Part shown: positions 1 to 6,496 of the stretch, one piece after another
Layout of the letters: the number at the start of each line of letters is the position of its first letter
How positions within the stretch are numbered: the stretch's first letter is position 1
From: Peptococcaceae bacterium
GTDB taxonomy: Bacteria; Bacillota; Peptococcia; Peptococcales; Peptococcaceae
Direction of reading: 5' to 3'
Assembly (NCBI GenBank): GCA_017547685.1
Contig: JAFYPD010000047.1
Location: forward strand, 1-35,875
Length of the DNA: 35,875 nucleotides
Made by a program: the position numbers and the translations under genes
Notes under the pieces: generated by a model
The model's database searches: none
Seen by the model: only the letters and a program-made list of their open reading frames with translations
Told to the model about the DNA's origin: nothing

Positions 1-36
1 CTTTTTCCTGAATTCTGGAGGGTATGTTTGTGGCAT
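1..36 (-). CDS. IS3-family transposase OrfA, N-terminus (runs off the left edge)
   Basis: Only the first 12 codons are in the window, reading MPQTYPPEFRKK. The 'YPPEFRKK' opening is typical of the HTH_Tnp_1 domain that starts IS3-family OrfA proteins, which bind the element's terminal repeats. A purine-rich ribosome site (AGAAGGA) lies just upstream of the ATG at 36. The rest lies outside the window. The element appears to have landed in the Ntn-hydrolase gene next to it, whose stop codon at 110-112 may be built from the insertion-sequence end. The assignment is from motif recognition of a short stretch only. Confidence 0.55.
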   Translation of the reverse strand, partial: MPQTYPPEFRKK

Positions 37-109
37 AATAATTCCTTCTTTCTTTGATAGATTGATTATATCTTATTTGCCACTACTGTTACAACTTTAG
101 TATAGCACT

Positions 110-334
110 TCAATGGAAATCCATGTATGTACGAAATTCTTTTAATACTTGGTCGATAGAAACATTATAAATTGCGGTTGTTCCGTACGTAATTGCGCCA
201 TAAACATATTTCCTAGATAGTGAAAATACTTTGTTCATGGAGTTATAGAACATTTTATTTCCTGTATATGTACCAGCACTATCTGCTGCTAAAGCAATGC
301 CGTTTCTGTTTATAATACAAACACCTACACTCAT
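110..334 (-). pseudogene. Truncated Ntn-hydrolase / proteasome-like protein
   Basis: The 74-residue product starts MSVGVCIINRNGIALAADSA and continues with a 'NSMNKVFSLS' stretch. This looks like the N-terminus of the bacterial proteasome-beta-like (Ntn hydrolase) proteins, which begin with an alternation of short beta strands and an 'ALAADSA' motif. Family members are normally several times longer, so this copy is cut off. The start is well supported by a perfect AGGAGG ribosome site six bases before the ATG. The reading frame ends at 110-112 (TGA) and transposase sequence begins at 36, so an insertion most likely removed the C-terminal part. A short truncated protein could still be made, but activity is unlikely. 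Confidence 0.5.
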
Positions 335-354
335 AATGAACCTCCTATGTATAT

Positions 355-720
355 TTGAAGAAGAGCGCTTACTCTCAAAAAATTAATGTTGATGAACTGG
401 ATGCCAAGCTGCACCCAAAACTTCTGCGATATGTTATTTCGTTGTTTAAAAATCCAGCAATCAATAAAAATGGTGCCCAGTTATTGTTTACATCACACGA
501 TATGAGTACGATGAAAAATACAGTATTTCGCCGTGATGAAATTTGGTTTGCTGCGGAAAATGAAAAACATCAAAGAGAGATTTATTCTCTGTATGAAATT
601 CGCAGAGAGGATAACGAGCGCGTAAATAACACTGCAGCTTATGATAAGCAATATCTGGAGGGTAGATACGGTGCTGATCCATATCTCCAGAATATGCTGT
701 TAGGAGGCGAGCGGAGATGA
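355..720 (+). pseudogene. RloA-like AAA ATPase, C-terminal fragment
   Basis: The frame encodes the end of an AAA_15-type ATP-binding protein of the RloA (abortive infection, ABC-ATPase) group. The Walker B/D-loop segment 'VDELDAKLHPKLL' is followed by the H-loop-like 'LLFTSHDMSTMK', then the family's C-terminal tail 'YLEGRYGADPYL'. Walker A, the signature motif and everything else before Walker B are missing, and the only in-frame starter codon is a TTG with no good ribosome site, so this is a 5'-truncated remnant. It overlaps the next frame by ATGA at 717-720, the normal RloA-RloB coupling. The break lies within about 50 bases of the start of the Ntn-hydrolase gene on the other strand. Confidence 0.7.
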
Positions 721-1061
721 CGCTGAAACCTCCAAAGAAAAGCGACCTAAATAAGAACTGGATGAAAGCAAGACGTGATAGCCCTAAAAAATTACAGCCA
801 GAATATCACTCAATTGTAACAGAGGACACTGAAACGGAGCCTGCATATTTTCAGGCAATTAAAGATGTTATCAATAAGCAGTATTGAGGAAAGATGCAGT
901 TGGAGATTCATGGAGAAGGCGTTAATACATTGAATCTGTTGGAAAAAGCAAGACAGCGTGTGAAAAGTAATCCCAACCGATATCGGTATGTATGGTATGA
1001 CCTAATTGAAAAAACTTCAACCATATTTATAAGAATAACAGATAAATCCAGAGAGTATTAA
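717..1061 (+). pseudogene. RloB-like protein remnant with in-frame stop
   Basis: The ATG overlaps the RloA stop and follows an AGGAGG site. The frame reads MTLKPPKKSDLNKNW, then 'IVTEDTETEPAYFQAI', which matches the start of RloB-like proteins (TOPRIM-type partner with an early 'EGxxTE/EDTETEP' acidic motif). An in-frame TGA at 885-887 interrupts it. Read-through continues with the expected 'IHGEGVNTLNLLEKA' segment, then 'RYRYVWYDLIEK', where the family usually has an aspartate-rich 'VWxVFDxD' motif. The rest is absent and the frame stops at 1059-1061. The gene is broken by at least one nonsense change and a 3' deletion. I infer that the RloA/RloB pair here is dead. Confidence 0.6.
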
Positions 1062-1110
1062 ATATTTCACGACAACAATAGTGTGAAATATTAATACTCT
1101 CTATTTTTTG
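1052..1110 (+). terminator. Long inverted repeat with T-tract
   Basis: A near-perfect hairpin has arms at 1052-1070 and 1083-1100, each about 18-19 bases with a single extra A in the left arm. It is followed by a run of T at 1105-1109. It lies directly after the RloB remnant and faces the 3' end of the DUF4276 gene, so it probably ended the RloA/RloB transcript. It may also act for the converging operon. Confidence 0.7.
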
Positions 1111-1153
1111 AAAATATTCTAAAAATCTTCTGTATTGAAGGACGTTTTTTTAT

Positions 1154-1804
1154 TTATGTTAAATTGACAAGCGTTTTAATCCATTCTCTGAAATGAGGAC
1201 ATTCTGCAAGCATTGTGTCAATACCTATATCTTCAGAGAGCAATGCACCATTTTTCACTTTTGCATAATTAGGGATAAGGGCTTCAATTCGCTTGGAAGG
1301 GGCTGTTTCCACGGAATTATTAATATGCTCGGGTGTTTCGTAGGCATCACGAATCTCCTGAAGCTTATCAACAATATCATCATTTGCAATCAAAGTGAAC
1401 GATTTAGGATGGGAAAACAGGAGGGCTTCAAACTCATGCAAATTAAAATGAAATATGCAGTTAGGCTCTCCAATATCGGAATTAATAGTTGCTTCAACAA
1501 TTTGTATTCTTTTTAGTAAATCTACTTCAGTACAATTAATCCCTGGAGTGTCTGTGGGCATCGCATAATAATCAAACATTGTTGTAACATATGCGTGTTT
1601 ATGGCTTTTGCATAGTTTTGTTAATTCGTTTTTGATTTTTCCGTATTCCTGAATACCACCCTTGTATTTTTTGGTGGCGGTTCTTTTGGTAGTACAAATG
1701 ATAGGGATCACAACAATTTCGATATTGAAGAAATATGGATACAGAACGTTGTTGATAAACGATTCTTCTGTCTGTCCTTCGCAGTAAATATATACAATTT
1801 TCAT
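1154..1804 (-). CDS. DUF4276 family protein (TOPRIM-like), partner of the AAA ATPase
   Basis: This 216-residue protein opens MKIVYIYCEGQTEESF, the acidic 'EGxTEE' motif (Glu9, Glu13) of DUF4276. It continues with 'TMFDYYAMPTDTPG' (Asp78), and 'LHEFEALLFSHP' at about 122-132 is a strong family signature. DUF4276 is related to TOPRIM domains of OLD-type nucleases, where these acidic residues bind metal, so a nuclease role is likely but inferred. It is the downstream gene of a two-gene operon, its ATG sharing four bases (ATGA) with the stop of the ATPase. That coupling resembles OLD/Gabija/PARIS-like ATPase plus TOPRIM defence pairs. The frame is full length with no disruption. Confidence 0.85.
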   Translation of the reverse strand: MKIVYIYCEGQTEESFINNVLYPYFFNIEIVVIPIICTTKRTATKKYKGGIQEYGKIKNELTKLCKSHKHAYVTTMFDYYAMPTDTPGINCTEVDLLKRIQIVEATINSDIGEPNCIFHFNLHEFEALLFSHPKSFTLIANDDIVDKLQEIRDAYETPEHINNSVETAPSKRIEALIPNYAKVKNGALLSEDIGIDTMLAECPHFREWIKTLVNLT

Positions 1805-2901
1805 TTTGAGAGTCTACCCCCCAAAATATTTTTTTTCCAGAGATCACCGAGGGCATAATCTTCCTCTAGCCACATTTCCAACTCTTTTTCGTTCAAACGC
1901 TTAAATGAAGAGCCGTTTTCACCTCTGTCAACCACAATGACATCTTCAACATTGAATTCATTCAACATTTCTACAGATTGAGTAGAAATAATGATTTGTT
2001 TTTCATCTGATAACTGCCGCACCATTTCTGCAAATATAGTGATTGCATAAGGGTGCAGACCAAGCTCAGGTTCATCGACAATAATTGTGGCTGGTTGCAA
2101 CTCGTGAGGCTGTAGTAGTAATGTTGTAAGGCAGATAAATCGTAATGTGCCATCAGATAACTGAGATGCATTGAAAATATCCTCGCAGCCTTTCTGTTGC
2201 CATTTTAGAACAATCTGCTCATTGTTTTGCTCTTGTGGTTCTAAGACAAAATCAGAGAAGTACGGTGCAATCAGTTGGATTGTTCTCACGATTTCATTGT
2301 AATTTTTCTCGTAATTTTGTTTTAATCGATATAAGAAAGCTGCGAGATTTCCAGCATCATTCATGAGAACTTTGTTATTAGAGATATTATGCTCCTGTTT
2401 CACCTTTGCACTTCGTCCTGTGTCATGGAAATGGTATACTTTCCAATTCTGTTTTGCGAGAATTGGGATTACATGATTATCAATCTTATTTCCTGCGCCT
2501 GTTTGCCATGCAGATTCTGCTGTACCACGGGAAACATTGCTTTCATTCTCCCAATAGTCATGGTAACCAAAGTATTCTTTTTTAAAAATTATTCGATTAT
2601 CATCTGTAGGAATTAAAGCAAAACCATAGGAATTTTTTCCAAAGTACACTTCGAAAGCGATTTCTTCTGTGACTTTCCGTCCCTTATAAAACAGAGAGTT
2701 CACACCACTTCGAGCTACTGAAAGTTGAAGATTTTGAGACAAGATGTCTTGTAGAAGAGAGAACGCCGAAATGAAATTAGACTTACCTGCACCGTTGCTA
2801 CCAATGAGGACATTAATTTTTCCAAATGAGATATCGCACTTTTCTATCGATTTATAGCCAGATATTATAATCCGGCTTAATTGATCCTTAGACAGTGCCA
2901 T
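1801..2901 (-). CDS. AAA family ATPase (AAA_21/ABC-like), candidate defence sensor
   Basis: This is a 366-residue ABC/SMC-type ATPase. It has a Walker A GSNGAGKS at 34-41, an 'SDGTLRF' signature-like motif near 249-255, Walker B 'TIIVDEPELGLHP' at 272-283 and the 'ISTQS' switch near 305-309. The N-terminal 'RIIISGYKSIEKCDISFGKINVLIG' is typical of RecF/OLD-like proteins. An AAGGTG ribosome site precedes the ATG at 2901. It is translationally coupled to the DUF4276 gene, so the two probably form a complex in which the ATPase senses or gates the TOPRIM effector. No disruption is seen, in contrast to the broken RloA/RloB genes beside it. The defence function is inferred from architecture and setting. 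Confidence 0.88.
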   Translation of the reverse strand: MALSKDQLSRIIISGYKSIEKCDISFGKINVLIGSNGAGKSNFISAFSLLQDILSQNLQLSVARSGVNSLFYKGRKVTEEIAFEVYFGKNSYGFALIPTDDNRIIFKKEYFGYHDYWENESNVSRGTAESAWQTGAGNKIDNHVIPILAKQNWKVYHFHDTGRSAKVKQEHNISNNKVLMNDAGNLAAFLYRLKQNYEKNYNEIVRTIQLIAPYFSDFVLEPQEQNNEQIVLKWQQKGCEDIFNASQLSDGTLRFICLTTLLLQPHELQPATIIVDEPELGLHPYAITIFAEMVRQLSDEKQIIISTQSVEMLNEFNVEDVIVVDRGENGSSFKRLNEKELEMWLEEDYALGDLWKKNILGGRLSK

Positions 2902-3374
2902 TCATACACCTTCTTTCAAATAAAAATATAGATAGATGAGTTGGTAGAGTACTACAAGAATATAATACCTGAAGTAGTGTATCTCTAAAACTCGATTTCC
3001 TAAGATATCGGTTAACTTGTCTTAGTATATATCTTGTTATAAATAATATGATGATGACAATATTTTTTACGTTAATTCTTTTTCTGGCAATGATATCAAA
3101 TGGTAAGAACACAGTCTCTCATTCAATGGCATTGAAACATTATGTAATTTTATTCGAATTCATAAGAACACACTATTCCATTGCTAACATTAATAGCACA
3201 AGTAGCTATTTTATACTAAGTTATTCAAGAGTTGATATATCCAATTATCCCACTCTTACAAACAATCGTCAAGGGTACAAGAAATGATAGATACAAAAGT
3301 TTAAAAAGTTTTATTCTTTTTTTGCCAAAACAGCCTCTTTCAATCGTGATAATAATGAAAGTCAAATGGAAACT
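2902..3374. other. AT-rich intergenic stretch, no gene seen
   Basis: About 470 bases of very AT-rich DNA lie upstream of the AAA/DUF4276 operon. Short open frames on both strands have no ribosome site and no recognisable protein. The region should carry the operon's promoter, but I could not single out a convincing one. Confidence 0.5.
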
Positions 3375-3698
3375 TTAAGATTTTTCACAAAACGGAAAAA
3401 GAAAAAGCCCATTACTTTTTAGTTCTTTGACAATTGCAGACGGCAGCAGATAACAGACAGGGTTAAGGGGAGCTGGGCGATGGTACGCCAGAATGCTTAT
3501 TTTGCGATAAGAGGAGCGAGAATACCGGAAGCCAGTATGTGTTGGCAGCACATAGCCAGGAGCCTTAAAACTGATTTGATACTCCCGTGTTGAACGCTTC
3601 ACAGCATTGCACGGCGCACCCATCAGTATGGGACGGGTAAAATACCGTGGGCTATTGCCAGTGGCCGTCTGTATGTCGAAAATTTTTTGATTATACAT
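3375..3698 (-). CDS. Uncharacterised ORF of 107 residues
   Basis: I do not recognise this protein. The frame reads MYNQKIFDIQTATGNSPRYF and later 'MGAPCNAVKRSTREYQISF'. It is rich in Arg, Tyr and Ser, with no clear domain, signal peptide or membrane segment. The base composition is visibly less AT-rich than the flanks, so this block may have arrived separately. There is no convincing ribosome site before the ATG. The block may be a gene, or a conserved non-coding segment of a mobile element that happens to stay open. It sits between the defence operon and an IS3 remnant. Confidence 0.25.
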   Translation of the reverse strand: MYNQKIFDIQTATGNSPRYFTRPILMGAPCNAVKRSTREYQISFKAPGYVLPTHTGFRYSRSSYRKISILAYHRPAPLNPVCYLLPSAIVKELKSNGLFLFPFCEKS

Positions 3699-3850
3699 AA
3701 AGTAGCTGAGGGTGTTTTTAACTCAGCAAAAATTTGAGCGAATTATTTTAGTTTGCTATTATGACGATAGTGGAACAAATTTTCCAGTAAGCGCAATAAA
3801 AATGTATCCTGAAACATAATAGCGATGGTAATTTCAGCTCTTTAGCAAAT

Positions 3851-3886
3851 AGGAGGGATACTATGTTTAAAAAGATTTGGTGCTAG
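3851..3886 (+). other. Orphan gene start: strong ribosome site and 7-codon frame
   Basis: A consensus AGGAGGG site (3851-3857) is spaced well ahead of an ATG at 3863. The frame reads MFKKIWC and stops at 3884-3886, about 90 bases before the IS3 OrfA start. It looks like the start of a gene cut off by insertion of the IS3 element, or a short leader peptide. The remaining bases of 3699-3973 hold no other gene that I can see. Confidence 0.35.
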
Positions 3887-3973
3887 AATATAAATAGTAC
3901 AAGTCAAAATGAGAATTCCTTATTACAAATTTTATGGTACGATGTAGGTATCGCACTGAAGGAGGATCTCATT

Positions 3974-4258
3974 ATGGCAAAGCACTATGATAAACAATTC
4001 AAACTGGATGTAGTCCAGTATTATCATGATCACAGAGAATTAGGACTGCAGGGTTGTTCTTCAAACTTAGGAATCAGTCAGCAGACATTATCACGCTGGC
4101 AGAAAGAACTGCGCGATACAGGTGATATTGAAAGCCGCGGTTCCGGCAGCTACTCTTCTGATGAAGCAAAAGAAATCGCACGTTTAAAGCGTGAGTTACG
4201 TGATGCGCAGGATGCGCTTGATGTGCTAAAAAAAGCCATCAACATTCTGGGAAAATGA
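3974..4258 (+). CDS. IS3-family transposase OrfA
   Basis: This 94-residue OrfA has the HTH_Tnp_1 fold: 'YDKQFKLDVVQYYHDH', then the recognition-helix region 'NLGISQQTLSRWQKEL', then a leucine-zipper-like tail 'EIARLKRELRDAQDALDVLKKAI' in two overlapping heptad runs. Its ATG follows an AAGGAGG site. Near its end a run of seven A (4228-4234) is read as a slippery A-AAA-AAA heptamer. A -1 slip there enters the OrfB frame, the standard IS3 way of making the fused transposase. OrfA alone normally binds the ends and represses transposition. Confidence 0.88.
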   Translation: MAKHYDKQFKLDVVQYYHDHRELGLQGCSSNLGISQQTLSRWQKELRDTGDIESRGSGSYSSDEAKEIARLKRELRDAQDALDVLKKAINILGK

Positions 4259-4631
4259 CGGAAGCCATTTATCTCGAAGTTACTGAGAAGGCAGTAGCAG
4301 CCCGTAAGGCCAAACGCCGTGTTTCTGTCTCCGGAATGTTGAAAATACTTGGCGTTTCCCGTTCAGGTTATAATGCATGGCTGAAACATGTTCCTTCCAA
4401 CGCTGAAAAGCGCCGTGAAGCCGTAAAAGCCAAAATCAAGGATATTTATGATGAATCGAAACAGAATTATGGTGCTCCAAAGATTACGCAGGTATTGCGT
4501 AAATCAGGAGAAATCATTTCTGAGCGTACCGTGGGCCAATATATGAAACAAATGTTTGGTGTTCCGACATCACATATATCTGGAGGATAGACGGATTCGT
4601 CTATCTGACCAGCTTTATGGACTTATATTAG
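4255..4631 (+). pseudogene. IS3-family transposase OrfB, deleted and frameshifted
   Basis: The frame starts at an ATG overlapping the OrfA stop and carries the HTH_21 domain ('YDESKQNYGAPKITQVLRKS'). After 'QYMKQMFGV' it loses the frame and stops at 4588-4590. In the neighbouring frame, from 4566, the sequence reads 'DITYIWRIDGFVYLTSFMDLY', the start of the DDE integrase core with its first catalytic Asp. It then hits a TAG at 4629-4631. A deletion of several dozen codons joined these two pieces out of frame, and the other two catalytic acids are gone. The gene is dead. Confidence 0.82.
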
Positions 4632-4829
4632 GGAACACTGAACTCCTATCTTGCCGACATTGATAGATAGGCACAGGCACGTTTGCTTCTGCTGACAAAG
4701 CAGATTGCAGAGCAAGAAAATATGACTGAGCAACTGAAAGCAGACAATGCTATGCTATGGGTTCAGAAAATGAATGAAATACAGTCCAGAGTTAGAGAAA
4801 TAATTTACAGCGAAATTATCTATGCATAA
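4632..4829 (+). pseudogene. TnpV-type transposon protein, C-terminal remnant
   Basis: One frame reads 'GTLNSYLADID', an in-frame TAG (4668-4670), then 'LLLLTKQIAEQENMTEQLKA' and 'NAMLWVQKMNEIQSR', ending 'IIYSEIIYA'. This is the C-terminal half of the TnpV family, small accessory proteins of Tn4451-like and integrative elements of gut Firmicutes. The N-terminal half is missing. It abuts the truncated IS3 element, so a deletion probably joined the two. Confidence 0.7.
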
Positions 4830-4844
4830 CAAGACAAGTGATTG

Positions 4845-4875
4845 GGGCGGTAAGCGAGTTTTGAGCTTACCGCCC
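4845..4875 (+). other. Perfect 11-bp hairpin
   Basis: GGGCGGTAAGC at 4845-4855 pairs with GCTTACCGCCC at 4865-4875 around a 9-base loop. There is no T-tract straight after it, so it is not a classic terminator. It lies between the TnpV remnant and the DUF6442 promoter. Confidence 0.5.
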
Positions 4876-4943
4876 TTGTCGGCACATAAGCAAAATATGA
4901 AAATAGGCTTCGGCTTTTTGTAAATAAAACATGGCAAACCATA

Positions 4944-4972
4944 TTGACAAGAAAACTTGTCAGTGCTATAAT
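4944..4972 (+). promoter_or_regulatory. Sigma-70-type promoter of the DUF6442/HTH operon
   Basis: There is a consensus -35 TTGACA (4944-4949) and a consensus -10 TATAAT (4967-4972) with a 17-base spacer. It lies about 45 bases before the DUF6442 start. Both boxes being perfect implies a strong promoter that is held down by a repressor. Confidence 0.85.
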
Positions 4973-4997
4973 AAAAACACGACAAGAAAACTTGGCA
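4945..4997 (+). promoter_or_regulatory. Twin operator repeats overlapping the promoter
   Basis: Two copies of the same palindrome are present: TGACAAGAAAACTTGTCA at 4945-4962, over the -35 box, and CGACAAGAAAACTTGGCA at 4980-4997, just after the -10. The half-site is GACAAG, and the two centres are 35 bases apart, roughly three helical turns. The HTH protein encoded at 5367-5573 is the obvious candidate to bind them and repress its own operon. Confidence 0.75.
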
Positions 4998-5018
4998 ATC
5001 CTATTTGGAGGTGTTTCT

Positions 5019-5354
5019 ATGAATAAGGAAGAAATATTGGAGAAAAGCAGAACAGAGAATAAAAATAAGGACATCTATGAGCAGGAGATTTTGAAGCAGG
5101 CGAATACAAGTGCAGTCATAGTAATGATGGTTCTGGCAACAATCTTCTTTGCAGCACAGATATTTGTCGGCGGTGGCATAAATTGGGGCATATGGGCGCT
5201 TGTTTTCAGCGCAAACATGACAACATTCTGGGTGAAGTATATTAAATTTCGTCGTAAGAATGAATTTTTGCTGGCAATCGCCTATACGGTACTTGTAGCC
5301 ACATTTTCTGGGTTTCACATCTATAACTTAATTGTGTCATCTACCATTTTATAA
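5019..5354 (+). CDS. DUF6442 family small membrane protein
   Basis: This 111-residue protein has a charged N-terminus (MNKEEILEKSRTENKNKDIYEQ) followed by about three hydrophobic segments: 'AVIVMMVLATIFFAAQIFVG', 'WGIWALVFSANMTTFW' and 'LLAIAYTVLVATFSGFHIY'. I recognise it as DUF6442, a family of unknown function in Firmicutes. I chose the ATG at 5019 because TTGGAGGTG lies just before it; the frame is open upstream, but that part is promoter. It is followed after 12 bases by an HTH regulator, the pairing usual for this family. The pair may have been carried in by an integrative element. Confidence 0.85.
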   Translation: MNKEEILEKSRTENKNKDIYEQEILKQANTSAVIVMMVLATIFFAAQIFVGGGINWGIWALVFSANMTTFWVKYIKFRRKNEFLLAIAYTVLVATFSGFHIYNLIVSSTIL

Positions 5355-5366
5355 GGCGGTGATGAT

Positions 5367-5573
5367 TTGGATGACAAGCTTATTTTAAAAAACTGCCTCA
5401 AGGAAGCACGAGCAGAACGAAAGTTATCACAAAACCAACTGGCAGAGATGGTTGGTGTATCACGTAATACAATCAGCTCTATTGAAACAGGACAGTTCAA
5501 CCCTACAGCAAAATTAGCGCTGGTTCTGTGTATTGCTTTAGATAAAAAATTTGAAGAACTATTTTATTTTTAA
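5367..5573 (+). CDS. Small XRE-family HTH transcriptional regulator
   Basis: This 68-residue protein consists almost wholly of an HTH_3 (Cro/CI) domain: 'LKEARAERKLSQNQLAEMVG' then 'VSRNTISSIETGQFNPTAKLALVLCIALDKKFEELF'. It belongs to the YozG-like group of very short regulators. The start is a TTG at 5367 supported by AAGGCGG seven bases upstream; no ATG is available in frame. It is in one operon with the DUF6442 protein and probably represses it through the paired palindromes at 4945-4997. Confidence 0.88.
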   Translation: MDDKLILKNCLKEARAERKLSQNQLAEMVGVSRNTISSIETGQFNPTAKLALVLCIALDKKFEELFYF

Positions 5574-5594
5574 TCGAAAGTAATATCTAAAGAA

Positions 5595-5632
5595 ACACTC
5601 TGCAAGATGCAAAATCTTGCAGGGTGTTTTTA
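5595..5632 (+). terminator. Rho-independent terminator of the DUF6442/HTH operon
   Basis: A 14-base stem (5595-5608 with 5614-5627, one wobble or mismatch) carries a short loop and ends in TTTTT at 5627-5631. It lies about 20 bases after the HTH stop codon. Confidence 0.88.
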
Positions 5633-5634
5633 TG

Positions 5635-5746
5635 GTGCGCTCGGCATGTGAGTAGTCTAAAAGGTGAAAGTCCCGAAACCGCCCGGTAGCGGGAAGGTAA
5701 TAGTGAACCTCAAGGGTGTCCATCGTGAGGAGGAATCTGAAGGAAG
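5635..5746 (+). mobile_element. Group II intron, 5' end remnant
   Basis: The segment begins GTGCGC, the conserved 5' splice-site start of bacterial group II introns. It continues with domain I landmarks, 'GGTGAAAGTCCC', 'ACCGCCCGGTAGC' and 'GGAATCTGAAGGAAG', in the usual order. After about 5746 the resemblance stops. There is no intron-encoded reverse transcriptase, domain V or domain VI in the window, so it is a truncated copy. It starts three bases after the terminator T-tract, the target preferred by class C introns. I infer retro-insertion at the terminator followed by deletion. Confidence 0.72.
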
Positions 5747-5773
5747 GGTTGATATGAGCCGGGGGTGCGGGAA

Positions 5774-5863
5774 ATGTTCATTGTGTCGCTTACATCTTTG
5801 CTGCTCTCTTTCCTTGCTGTCCTCGCTGCTTTTATGGCTTGCCCCAAAGCGGCGAAGTCATAA
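5774..5863 (+). CDS. Possible 29-residue hydrophobic peptide
   Basis: The frame reads MFIVSLTSLLLSFLAVLAAF followed by 'MACPKAAKS', a single hydrophobic segment with a short positively charged tail. A G-rich stretch lies seven or more bases before the ATG. The shape is like small membrane peptides or type I toxins, but I recognise no family and the region is a junction of mobile-element debris, so this may be chance. Confidence 0.2.
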   Translation: MFIVSLTSLLLSFLAVLAAFMACPKAAKS

Positions 5864-6024
5864 AGTGGTACTTGTCGTTTTGCCATCTTTGTTCACCCTA
5901 TTACATTTTACAGTTCCTAATCGTGTTTAGATACGATTATACAGTTCCCACCATTGACCTAAATAATTCACAATTTCTGTCTTGAAGCTGCCACACCTAT
6001 TTTGTAAAATATATAGGGAAAGAA

Positions 6025-6072
6025 AAAGCAGCGGCGATCTGGCGCGGTAATCGCCATGTCGCCGCTTTGCTT
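6025..6072 (+). other. Stable two-step hairpin before bioY
   Basis: Arms AGCGGCGA (6030-6037) and TCGCCGCT (6059-6066) enclose a second stem GGCG/CGCC (6041-6044 with 6052-6055). Flanking bases extend the outer stem. There is no T-tract. It could be the end of a lost upstream transcript or a leader structure. The rest of 5864-6107 shows nothing recognisable. Confidence 0.45.
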
Positions 6073-6107
6073 ATCAAAAGTTTCGGAAAAGAAATAAATG
6101 GTACGTG

Positions 6108-6482
6108 ATGATGAATTTAAGAAATAGAGATATTAACGCGAATAAAACAAGAGATACGGTATTCATAGCTTTGTTTGCTGTCTTGATTGCGGTCTGCTGT
6201 TGGATTTCCATTCCAACAGCAATTCCCTTTACCATGCAGACTTTTGGCGTCTTCTTTGCGTTGCATTTTTTGGGCGGTAAAAAAGGGATTTTATGCGTCT
6301 GTATATATTTGTTGTTGGGTTTGATTGGAATACCCGTCTATGCAAACGGGACAGCGGGTGCAGTTGGGCTATGGGCAGCCCTCTGTTGGTGTGTGTTTCC
6401 GTTCATCATACCCGATTTAGCAAAATTGGGCTTAGTGTTGTGGCTTACTAAGCGATTGGATAAAATCGTAAAAACAATATAA
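6108..6482 (+). pseudogene. bioY: BioY biotin transporter component, internally deleted
   Basis: BioY is the membrane S component that binds biotin for the ECF transporter. The N-terminal half is typical: 'ISIPTAIPFTMQTFGVFFA' (the family's signature region), then 'LLLGLIGIPVYANGTAGA'. It then jumps straight to a C-terminal segment 'GLWAALCWCVFPFIIPDLAKLGLVLWL'. At about 124 residues it is some 60 short of the usual 180-190, and the glycine-rich 'GPTGGY' middle is missing. The frame is kept, so a short-repeat deletion within the gene is likely. Starts at 6105 (GTG), 6108 or 6111 are possible; none has a strong ribosome site. Transport activity is doubtful. Confidence 0.7.
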
Positions 6483-6496
6483 GGAGCGTAGAAAAA

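Larger units (their letters stand above)
3974..4631 (+). mobile_element. Decayed IS3-family insertion sequence
   Basis: The block holds an intact OrfA and a broken OrfB in the -1 frame, as is usual for IS3 elements. The DDE integrase part of OrfB is mostly deleted and no right-hand terminal repeat is recognisable before the TnpV remnant begins at about 4632. The left end is not certain; it lies between the orphan gene start and 3974. The element cannot move by itself. Confidence 0.8.

Noticed and set aside
1154..2901. Calling the ATPase pair PARIS
   Set aside because: PARIS is defined by an ATPase with a DUF4435 partner. The partner here has DUF4276 signatures, so only a general resemblance is claimed.
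2888..3287. Short frames on both strands in the AT-rich gap upstream of the AAA gene
   Set aside because: No ribosome site, no recognisable protein, and composition typical of non-coding AT-rich DNA.
5664..5930. 88-codon plus-strand frame
   Set aside because: Its first half is the group II intron remnant and its start has no ribosome site, so it is not a gene.
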